Shown here: positions 1-5,850 of the stretch, piece by piece
Numbering within the stretch: position 1 is the first letter of the stretch
Layout: each line of letters begins with the position of its first letter
Translations under genes and position numbers: made by a program
Notes under the pieces: model-generated
Told to the model about the DNA's origin: nothing
Database searches by the model: none
Seen by the model: only the letters and a program-made list of their open reading frames with translations
NCBI GenBank assembly: GCA_025451145.1
Contig: JANWKX010000001.1
Span: 1 to 10,676, forward strand
Source: Vampirovibrionales bacterium
Lineage (GTDB): Bacteria; Cyanobacteriota; Vampirovibrionia; Vampirovibrionales; JAGQHJ01
DNA length: 10,676 nucleotides
Direction of reading: 5' to 3'

Positions 1-497
1 CCAAAGCCGTCTTTGTATTGATCCTCTGTTGAAAACCCGACAATGGTGGTGGTACGGCCATGGAAATTATTGGCGCAAACAATGATTTCAGCTTGATCTT
101 GAGGGATGCCTTTCTGCTTGTAGCCCCATTTTCGAGCCGTCTTAATCGCGGTTTCTACGGCCTCTGCTCCGCTGTTCATGGGGAGTGCGACTTCGGTCCC
201 CGTCATTTGGGTCAATTCTTTGTAAAATAGGGGTAATTGGCTGTTTCGGAAGGCCCGAGAAGTTAGGGTGACTTTTTCGGCTTGTTCATAGAGGGCTTCT
301 AAAATTTTAGGATGGCAATGGCCTTGATTGACGGCTGAATAAGCACTCAGGCAATCTAAATATCGTCGCCCATCCACATCATACACCCATACCCCTTTGG
401 CCTTATCAATGACAATGTCCAATGGGTGGTAGTTGTGTGCCCCGTATTGTTCTTCAGTGGCAATGAGTTCCTGGGTAATTGAAGATTGGTTCAACAT
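1..497 (-). CDS. rocD: Ornithine aminotransferase (ornithine-oxo-acid transaminase), N-terminal part, cut by window edge
   Basis: This is a PLP-dependent class III aminotransferase that moves the delta-amino group of ornithine to 2-oxoglutarate, giving glutamate-5-semialdehyde. About 165 codons are visible, starting at an ATG at 497. A strong AAGGAAAGGGG ribosome binding site ends eight bases upstream. The visible protein contains YHPLDIVIDKAKGVWVYD, then LSAYSAVNQGHCHP, LTSRAFRN, LPMNSGAEAVETA and RKWGYKQKGIP, and then an NNFHGRT motif. The YSAVNQGHCHP and LTSRAF blocks are characteristic of ornithine aminotransferases, including the human enzyme, rather than of acetylornithine (ArgD) enzymes. 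The catalytic lysine lies beyond the window. The start codon is 36 bases after the proC stop on the same strand, so the two are probably co-transcribed. Their products are consecutive in the ornithine-to-proline route. Confidence 0.9.
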   Translation of the reverse strand, partial: MLNQSSITQELIATEEQYGAHNYHPLDIVIDKAKGVWVYDVDGRRYLDCLSAYSAVNQGHCHPKILEALYEQAEKVTLTSRAFRNSQLPLFYKELTQMTGTEVALPMNSGAEAVETAIKTARKWGYKQKGIPQDQAEIIVCANNFHGRTTTIVGFSTEDQYKDGF

Positions 498-533
498 AAT
501 ATAAGCCCCTTTCCTTTACTTTTATCGAAAACA

Positions 534-1364
534 TTAATCTGTAGCGGGATGCCCCAGTGCGCCGGCAATATGGGTTGCCTCTTCCACTGCCCGAGCCAAA
601 ACCGAACGAATTTTACCGTCTTCCATCATCAATAGTCCTCCAATGGTACAGCCAGCCGGTGTCGTGACATCATCCCTCAAGGCTGCCGGGTGCCGACCGG
701 TTTGCTGGACCATCATGGCAGAACCTAAGGCCACTTGGGTAACAATTTTCAAGGCAACTTCCCGGGGTAAACCGACTCGAACGCCGCCATCGGCGAGCGC
801 TTCCATCATCAGGTAGAAATAGGCGGGTCCGCTTCCGTTTAAACTGGTAATGGCGTTAAAATGAGATTCTTCAAGCTCCATGCAATCTCCAACAGCCTTA
901 AAGATCCCAAGCGCCATGTCTAAATGGGCTTGAGTGGCATGAGTCCCAGAGGCGACAATGGTCATGCCTTTACCAATAATACAAGGCGTATTGGGCATGG
1001 CTCGAATCACCGGATTTTCTTGACCCAGATGTCCTTCGATATCCGATAAAGAGATGCCTGCCAATGTGGAAATAATCAGGGTGTTGGGATCCAACGCAGC
1101 CGATTTTAGCGTCTCAATGACCTTGTAGACACTGGCCGGTTTGGTGCACAGTAACAGAACTTGTGTGCCTGAAAGCTCTTTTTTGTAATCAGTACGGGCT
1201 GAAATTCCTAAAGTGTCGCGGATTTTTTGACATGTTGCCTCTGTGCGTGCCGTGCCCCAGATTTGATCGGTTTTCAGTAAACCGGATTGGAGCAGGCCCC
1301 GAATGAGCGCACTGCCGATGACACCTGATCCGATCACCCCTAATTTTTCGATGGATAACCCCAT
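534..1364 (-). CDS. proC: Pyrroline-5-carboxylate reductase
   Basis: This cytosolic enzyme reduces 1-pyrroline-5-carboxylate to L-proline with NAD(P)H, the last step of proline synthesis. The 276-residue length is normal for the family. An N-terminal Rossmann motif GVIGSGVIG lies at residues 9-17. The family block RAMPNTP is at 121-127. The C-terminal dimerisation and substrate domain carries LNGSGPAYFYLMMEALADGG at about 175-194 and HPAALRDDVTTPAGCTIGGL at about 225-244. The chosen ATG gives the usual short lead-in to the Rossmann strand, but the ribosome binding site is weak (a purine-rich AAAAGAGA, then AGG close to the ATG). The next gene is rocD, whose product makes glutamate semialdehyde, which cyclises spontaneously to the ProC substrate. 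The pair therefore suggests ornithine-derived proline synthesis. Confidence 0.96.
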   Translation of the reverse strand: MGLSIEKLGVIGSGVIGSALIRGLLQSGLLKTDQIWGTARTEATCQKIRDTLGISARTDYKKELSGTQVLLLCTKPASVYKVIETLKSAALDPNTLIISTLAGISLSDIEGHLGQENPVIRAMPNTPCIIGKGMTIVASGTHATQAHLDMALGIFKAVGDCMELEESHFNAITSLNGSGPAYFYLMMEALADGGVRVGLPREVALKIVTQVALGSAMMVQQTGRHPAALRDDVTTPAGCTIGGLLMMEDGKIRSVLARAVEEATHIAGALGHPATD

Positions 1365-1413
1365 TGGCCTAATCTCTTTTCAATCGGTTAAGGATATTGA
1401 ATCCCACTGGTGT

Positions 1414-1442
1414 ATTTTAATCAAACCAACACAAATTGAAAA
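1414..1442 (-). promoter_or_regulatory. Possible sigma70-type promoter for proC-rocD
   Basis: On the minus strand a TTTTCA hexamer (1437-1442) is followed after 17 bases by TAAAAT (1414-1419), about 50 bases upstream of the proC start. The match to TTGACA/TATAAT is only moderate. The gap between tpsB and proC is AT-rich, so chance matches are likely. Readthrough from tpsB is an alternative, because I see no strong terminator in the 123-base gap. Confidence 0.3.
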
Positions 1443-1487
1443 GCGAAATCCCTTGCAATACGTGTGCTTTAAGAGGCCACTACACCA

Positions 1488-3224
1488 TTAAAATACGTTG
1501 CTTTCAACCCCAAAGTGAACCCGGAAATTATTATTGGGAATATGAATCAAGGCATAGCCAAAATCAATCCGGCCGACCATATATTTGGTCAACTGGGCTC
1601 TTAAGCCGATGCCAGTGCCCATGAGGGAGTGGCTTTTGACGACACCTGCTGCCGGATCATTGGTATTGACAACGCCATAATCCAGGAAGGGAACAATTTG
1701 GACATTATCTCTTAAAGAGTATTTACTGCCAGGCAGAACAACAGATCGGGGGAGGAGGAAAAAGGGAATCCGCCATTCACTGCTCAACAGTAAACCATTA
1801 TCACCAATGGCAGTGCCTTCCTTATATCCTCTGACCGTAAAGGTCCCGCCAATCTGGAATTGTTCCGAGGAAACCAATCGGTCAGGAGATAATTGACCGA
1901 TTGCCCGAAAGATGGCGTAGGAGTGAAAGGGCATTTTTTGGGTCCGGATAATGGATCCGGTGTATCGGAAAAATTTGCTGCCGGCTCCGTAGCGGCTTGC
2001 AGGAGGGCCTGACTGAAAACCACTGGTGGCGTTAAAGAGATCGATCCCCATTTCCGATTCATGGCGCATAAAGGTTCGGCCCCAGCGGTCATATTCTTCA
2101 AAGTTAATGCCAGGACGAAGGATTCTGAGTCGGTCTCGGTTAATATTGACACCATCTGCATCCGTACTAAGGTTTTTGGCAATAAAGGCCAAATCCGCGT
2201 ATACTTTGTAGCGCTCTTTATTGATAATATCCTGGGTAATTTGGGGAGAAAAGGTTAAGGCTCGGCCGCGGATACGGGAGTTTTCAAAGGCGCCGCCAAC
2301 TTTTAAGTAACTATACGCATGATTGAAGACAAATTTGGTGCCATGGGTCCCTAAAGGGATTTGATAATTGTCAACAACCCCAAAAGATTTCCGCGTAAAG
2401 CTTAACGAAGAGAGTAATGTATCGCCATTCCCAAAAATATTGGTATTTGAGAGGCGTAAGCCCGTACGGTTATTCCCCAGCGTATAACGGCCTAAGTTAT
2501 CGAAGGTGGGGACCATGTGGAAGGGTAAACGATCGGTGAGATCGAGTTCAACATCGGTATCCCCAGTTTTTTCTCCGGGCTTCAGTACTGCCCTGACGTT
2601 TCGATCCGGATTTTCGTTTAAAACCCTTAAGTTACGTTTGAGGGTATTCACATCAAAGGGGGTTCCCGTCTTAATGCCGATATGCGGGCGAACCGATCTG
2701 GCCCGAAAGAAGGTCCCGTTTTTGACCGTAATACTGCCGACACGCCCCTCAACTGCCTGGAGGATTAATGTTCCATCTTGGAGCTTTTGAGGCGGAATAT
2801 AAACCCGGCTGGTGACATACCCATTGGTTTGATAGAGCTTGGTCAATTGATTTGCCAATATTTGAAGATCACCAAAGGTATCCTCGTGATTCTCATAGGC
2901 CGAAATGAGCTTTTTAGCCTCCGCCGGTTTAATTAATGTAGATCCCTCCAGATGAATCTCGCGAATGAAAACCTTTTGGGGCGTTTTTTTTTCTTCGGGT
3001 AAAGATTTTGGCTTGTTATTATCTTCAACGTCTGATGACGGCGGCTTAAGCTTGGGGCTTGTTTCTGTTTTGTAGACAGAAGGAACCGTTTTACGTTCCA
3101 AATCTTGTAACGTTTGTCCAGAGGAGGGAACGGTTGAAGGTATGGATTGGGCAAAAGCCCCTAGACAACATGATGCAAGGATTACCGATAAGCTGACTTG
3201 GAAAATGGGTTTTCCGTAACGCAT
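1488..3224 (-). CDS. Two-partner secretion outer-membrane transporter (TpsB; ShlB/FhaC/HecB family)
   Basis: This is an Omp85-superfamily outer-membrane protein expected to export a large beta-helical TpsA exoprotein. Residues 1-25 form a signal peptide with an AFA cleavage site before Q26. A lipobox-like LASC at residues 16-19 is also present, so the processing enzyme is ambiguous. A Pro/Ser/Thr/Lys-rich linker runs over roughly 27-83. POTRA 1 lies at about 84-160 (starting KVFIREIHLEGSTLI, ending LILQAVEGRV). POTRA 2 lies at about 161-232. The remainder, about 235-578, is the 16-strand barrel region. It carries the diagnostic loop-6 motif VRGY at 464-467, preceded by FQIGG, and ends in a C-terminal phenylalanine typical of BAM substrates. 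The length of 578 is close to FhaC/ShlB. A GGTGGAGAGAG purine tract sits 10-14 bases before the ATG. No TpsA-like gene is adjacent, since the neighbours are proC and infC. The substrate is therefore unknown. Confidence 0.9.
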   Translation of the reverse strand: MRYGKPIFQVSLSVILASCCLGAFAQSIPSTVPSSGQTLQDLERKTVPSVYKTETSPKLKPPSSDVEDNNKPKSLPEEKKTPQKVFIREIHLEGSTLIKPAEAKKLISAYENHEDTFGDLQILANQLTKLYQTNGYVTSRVYIPPQKLQDGTLILQAVEGRVGSITVKNGTFFRARSVRPHIGIKTGTPFDVNTLKRNLRVLNENPDRNVRAVLKPGEKTGDTDVELDLTDRLPFHMVPTFDNLGRYTLGNNRTGLRLSNTNIFGNGDTLLSSLSFTRKSFGVVDNYQIPLGTHGTKFVFNHAYSYLKVGGAFENSRIRGRALTFSPQITQDIINKERYKVYADLAFIAKNLSTDADGVNINRDRLRILRPGINFEEYDRWGRTFMRHESEMGIDLFNATSGFQSGPPASRYGAGSKFFRYTGSIIRTQKMPFHSYAIFRAIGQLSPDRLVSSEQFQIGGTFTVRGYKEGTAIGDNGLLLSSEWRIPFFLLPRSVVLPGSKYSLRDNVQIVPFLDYGVVNTNDPAAGVVKSHSLMGTGIGLRAQLTKYMVGRIDFGYALIHIPNNNFRVHFGVESNVF

Positions 3225-3254
3225 AATGGTTCGACTCTCTCCACCTAAGCTTTT

Positions 3255-3281
3255 GGTCCGCGTTCCAATAGCCTTGGGACC
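3255..3281 (-). promoter_or_regulatory. Possible leader hairpin upstream of tpsB
   Basis: On the minus strand GGTCC (3277-3281) can pair with GGACC (3255-3259), and an inner CAA/TTG pairing shortens the loop. The element lies in the predicted 5' untranslated region just before the AGGTGGAGAG ribosome-binding tract. The stem is short, so structure and function are uncertain. Confidence 0.3.
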
Positions 3282-3355
3282 TCTCTCTGATCCACCGATT
3301 CTCTTGCGTGCTCTCTGACGTAACGCTTTACAAATTTCGAGAACTCTTGAGGACC

Positions 3356-3364
3356 ATTATATCA
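3356..3364 (-). promoter_or_regulatory. Extended -10 promoter for tpsB
   Basis: The minus strand reads TGATATAAT, a perfect TGN-TATAAT extended -10 element. No good -35 hexamer lies 16-18 bases upstream, which is usual for extended -10 promoters. Transcription would start near 3349 and leave a leader of about 125 bases before the tpsB ATG. Confidence 0.6.
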
Positions 3365-3748
3365 TTTTATTTGCCAAGCCTTTTTTTAGGCCTGTTTTTT
3401 ATCTAAAAATCCTCTATTCAATTGAAGCCTCTGCCTTATGGCCTCAATCCGCTTTTCGATGAAAGTCCCCTGGTCTGTTTCAAGCGTCTTCAAATCGATT
3501 GTTTTGACGATCGTAACAATATGTTTGAAAACGCGGTTTTTCACAGTAAAATAATAAAATGTTGATTCCTAAACCCTTTTCCCATAGAGTTTGCCGTCAG
3601 TTCAGGGTACAATAATCCTCTATGCGGAGAAGGTCAAAGCATCAAATTGCCTGGTAAACTCATTGATCATTGTTACGTTACAATCACAGGCAAATAGATT
3701 ACACACTGTTTAATGAAGCATAATCTGGAGGATAAATAAGTTCATCGC

Positions 3749-4297
3749 ATGAAACCAACGCAAACCCAACCCCCTTCCTCGTCTCAAAAAGGCCCCCAAT
3801 TGTTAACGGATAAAATTAAAGCGTCAGAAGTTCGTCTGGTTGCAGATGATGAGGCTTTTGGTGTTGTTTCTCGGGCTGAGGCGGAGCGTATTGCCGCGGA
3901 GCGGGGGTTAGATCTGATCATCATGAGCTTAGACTCCTCCCCGCCAGTGGTCCGGCTGATGGATTTTGGCAAATTCAAGTTTGAAAAAGAGAAAAAAGCT
4001 CGGGAAGCTAAGAAGAAGCAACATACCATTGATATTAAAGAGCTGAAAATGGGGGTCAGGATTGATACCCATGATTATGAAGTTAAGATGAAGAAGGCTG
4101 AAGGCTTTTTGACGCATGGTCATAAAGTCAAGTTGACCATTCGCTTAAGAGGACGGGAAATACAGCACACAAATTTAGCCTTTGACCTGGCAAATAAGTT
4201 TGTTGTAGACTTGGAAGACCATGGCCATTTGGACGCTCCGCCAAAGCTGGAGGGTCGACAAATTGGCCTTATGCTCTCTCCAGGCAAAAAGAAATAG
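3749..4297 (+). CDS. infC: Translation initiation factor IF-3
   Basis: IF-3 binds the 30S subunit, prevents premature 50S joining and checks start-codon/initiator-tRNA pairing. The 182-residue protein has the N-terminal domain at about 24-85 (SEVRLVADDEAFGVVSRAEA, then PPVVRLMDFGKFKFEKEKK, the family signature). A lysine-rich linker helix follows. The C-terminal domain at about 92-180 has IDIKELKMGVRIDTHDYEVK, then KVKLTIRLRGREIQHTNLA and PPKLEGRQIGLMLSPGKKK. It starts at ATG, unlike the AUU start of E. coli infC. The nearest ribosome binding site, GGAGG at 3727-3731, is 17 bases upstream, which is unusually far. An in-frame stop at 3737-3739 rules out an upstream start, so either spacing is unusual or another signal is used. 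infC leads the infC-rpmI-rplT operon, with 30 bases before rpmI. Confidence 0.97.
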   Translation: MKPTQTQPPSSSQKGPQLLTDKIKASEVRLVADDEAFGVVSRAEAERIAAERGLDLIIMSLDSSPPVVRLMDFGKFKFEKEKKAREAKKKQHTIDIKELKMGVRIDTHDYEVKMKKAEGFLTHGHKVKLTIRLRGREIQHTNLAFDLANKFVVDLEDHGHLDAPPKLEGRQIGLMLSPGKKK

Positions 4298-4327
4298 CTT
4301 TCAATTTATTAGGAGTTCAGTGGAGTC

Positions 4328-4543
4328 ATGCCAAAAACAAAGATGAAAACCCATAAGGCGGGTGCAAAACGCTATCGGATAACCGCCAATGGCAAATTGG
4401 TTCGTGGTCAAGGTGGAAGAGGGCACTTAAACTCGAAAAAATCCTCCGCACGAAAAAGACGGCTGGAAGGGATGGTTGAGATCTATTCTGGCAATGCCAT
4501 TAAAATCCTGGATGAAATTCCGTATTTGAAGTACATTCGATAA
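4328..4543 (+). CDS. rpmI: 50S ribosomal protein bL35
   Basis: This is a small, very basic large-subunit ribosomal protein of 71 residues. The N-terminus MPKTKMKTHKAGAKRYRITANG and the following RGHLNSKKSSARKRRL segment are typical of L35. Purine tracts AGGAG (4311-4315) and GGAG (4322-4325) precede the ATG. It sits second in the conserved infC-rpmI-rplT operon. The C-terminal extension past the usual 65 or so residues (ending EIPYLKYIR) is modest. Confidence 0.97.
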   Translation: MPKTKMKTHKAGAKRYRITANGKLVRGQGGRGHLNSKKSSARKRRLEGMVEIYSGNAIKILDEIPYLKYIR

Positions 4544-4582
4544 AATCAAAGCTTACCAGTCCCAAGTTGAGGTGATAGAACA

Positions 4583-4942
4583 ATGTCTCGGGTTAAACGT
4601 GGAAACGTTCTTAAAAACAGACACCGCAAGATTTTAAAGCTTGCCAAAGGTTTTCGTGGCAGTCGGAGTAAAATCTTTACCGTTGCCAATCAAGCCGTCA
4701 TGAAGGCGTTAAAATACGCTTACCGTGATCGACGCAATAAAAAGCGGGATCTGCGCCGGCTTTGGATTGCCCGAATTAATGCGGCAGCTCGGCAAAATGG
4801 ATTATCCTACAGCCGTTTTTCTTATGGCTTAAAACGAGCCAATATTCAGCTCAATCGTAAATTCCTGGCTGATTTGGCGGTCCGTGACAAGGATGCTTTT
4901 ACCAAGATTGCTATCGAAGCCAAAAAAGCGCTTCCGGCATAA
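4583..4942 (+). CDS. rplT: 50S ribosomal protein bL20
   Basis: L20 is an early 23S-rRNA-binding assembly protein of the large subunit and, in several bacteria, the repressor of its own operon. The 119-residue protein starts MSRVKRGNVLKNRHRKILKLAKGFRGSRS. It continues with the family blocks KALKYAYRDRRNKKRDLRRLWIARINAAAR and GLSYSRFSYGLKRANIQLNRK, and length and sequence are normal. A good ribosome binding site, GAGGTGAT, starts 14 bases before the ATG. The gene closes the operon and is followed by a strong terminator 26 bases after its stop codon. Confidence 0.98.
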   Translation: MSRVKRGNVLKNRHRKILKLAKGFRGSRSKIFTVANQAVMKALKYAYRDRRNKKRDLRRLWIARINAAARQNGLSYSRFSYGLKRANIQLNRKFLADLAVRDKDAFTKIAIEAKKALPA

Positions 4943-4968
4943 ATCATTCATTGATTCAAATATTTCTT

Positions 4969-4999
4969 AAAGGCTTTATGTAAATCATAAGGCCTTTTT
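4969..4999 (+). terminator. Rho-independent terminator of infC-rpmI-rplT
   Basis: AAAGGCTTTATG (4969-4980) pairs with CATAAGGCCTTT (4986-4997) in a 12-bp stem with a single G-U pair. The loop is TAAAT and the T run TTTTT (4995-4999) closes it. This is a textbook intrinsic terminator placed directly after rplT. Confidence 0.93.
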
Positions 5000-5056
5000 G
5001 TTGCGTAAGAGGCACTGTTGAGTCCCTACCCATGGGATTTAAAACCGTCTCAAACG

Positions 5057-5065
5057 TGCTAGAAT
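5057..5065 (+). promoter_or_regulatory. Extended -10 promoter for the adenosyltransferase gene
   Basis: TGCTAGAAT fits the TGN-TATAAT extended -10 pattern with one mismatch. An AT-rich TTTAAA lies 16 bases upstream of the hexamer as a weak -35. It lies after the rplT terminator and about 50 bases before the next start codon, so it probably drives that gene independently. I see no cobalamin riboswitch-like leader, since the space is too short. Confidence 0.5.
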
Positions 5066-5114
5066 AATAGGTGAGAGACTGGCGAGGGCAAAATCAAGAG
5101 GGATTATCAAGACA

Positions 5115-5831
5115 ATGTCTCGACGGATTATTTACACACGTACGGGTGATCAAGGGGCTACCAGCTTGGCTTGTGGCCAAAGACTCCCAAAGGATGATTT
5201 AAGAATTGATGCTTATGGGACGTTGGATGAGCTTTCCAGTGTGTTGGGTGTCATTTCGGCCTATTTCAAGAAAATGCAGAAAAAAAAGCCAGCACTCTGG
5301 ATGCACCAAGAAGCATTGATTGAGTGGATTCAGGATAAACTGTTTACCCTATCCAGTATGATTGCCACTGCCAATTTGCCTGCAGGCAATATGCCCCAGC
5401 TTTTGCCAGAGGATGTCACGTTTTTGGAATCCAATATCGATGATATGGAGCGAGATTTGCCGGAACTCAGGCATTTTATTTTACCGGGGGGGAGTGAAGT
5501 TGTTAGTTTTATCCATTTGGCTCGTACCATTTGTCGAAGAGCTGAACGGGTTTGTACGACTTTGAATCGCCAGGCGCCTTTGGCCCCTGAAATTTTACCT
5601 TTTTTGAACCGCTTGAGTGATGAACTTTTTGTCCTGGCACGATGGGTGGGATATCAATTGGGAGAGGCGGAAACCATCTGGATTGGTCGCCAACCCCCAG
5701 AACCCGGAAAAGCCCATAGCCGGATCTCACGACGTCAGGCCTTGGCTGAAAAAATGATTCAAGACGCTGAAGATGGCTCAACCCAATTGCGTTTTTTTGA
5801 GACGGCGACCGATGAGGAGAGCCCGTCTTAA
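5115..5831 (+). CDS. Cob(I)alamin adenosyltransferase, PduO type, with C-terminal extension
   Basis: This enzyme transfers the 5'-deoxyadenosyl group of ATP to cob(I)alamin, making coenzyme B12. The N-terminal ATP site YTRTGDQGATSL is at residues 7-18, followed by KDDLRIDAYGTLDELSSVLG at 26-45. The later blocks FILPGGSE (121-128), HLARTICRRAERV (134-146) and FLNRLSDELFVLAR (163-176) are the standard PduO-family signatures. The core fold ends near residue 188, as in ordinary family members. Residues 189-238 form an extra hydrophilic tail rich in charged and Arg/Ser/Gln residues. The start ATG has an AGAGGG tract about 12 bases upstream, rather distant. The gene ends 19 bases from the convergent Gln-rich gene, with no visible terminator between them. 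No other B12 gene is nearby, so the role may be salvage for B12-dependent enzymes elsewhere. Confidence 0.93.
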   Translation: MSRRIIYTRTGDQGATSLACGQRLPKDDLRIDAYGTLDELSSVLGVISAYFKKMQKKKPALWMHQEALIEWIQDKLFTLSSMIATANLPAGNMPQLLPEDVTFLESNIDDMERDLPELRHFILPGGSEVVSFIHLARTICRRAERVCTTLNRQAPLAPEILPFLNRLSDELFVLARWVGYQLGEAETIWIGRQPPEPGKAHSRISRRQALAEKMIQDAEDGSTQLRFFETATDEESPS

Positions 5832-5850
5832 CAAAGAGAATACTTTCGGA

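Larger units (their letters stand above)
3225..3748. other. 524-bp divergent intergenic region between tpsB and infC
   Basis: This is the longest stretch without a recognised gene. From left to right it holds a roughly 125-base tpsB leader with a possible hairpin and an extended -10 promoter at 3356-3364 (minus strand). A 52-codon minus-strand open frame with a GTG start (3386-3544) follows, with no ribosome binding site and no family I recognise. The infC leader comes next. On the plus side TACAAT hexamers occur at about 3609-3614 and 3679-3684, without a convincing -35 for either. The infC operon promoter is probably here, but I cannot place it. Leaders of this operon are often autoregulated by L20 or IF-3 in other bacteria. 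I cannot show such a structure by eye. Confidence 0.7.

Noticed and set aside
1365..1487. tRNA-like words (GGTGTAGTGG) on the minus strand after tpsB
   Set aside because: No T-arm consensus, acceptor stem or anticodon arm can be assembled from the surrounding bases.
1784..2182. 132-residue minus-strand frame inside tpsB
   Set aside because: It is a shifted-frame shadow of the tpsB coding sequence, with no ribosome binding site or recognisable motif.
3375..3398. GCCT-T-run-AGGC-T-run hairpin as a terminator
   Set aside because: The stem is only four pairs with a loop of T residues, and no gene on the plus strand ends before it.
5832..5850. Bidirectional terminator between the convergent adenosyltransferase and Gln-rich genes
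   Set aside because: The 19-base gap contains no self-complementary stem.
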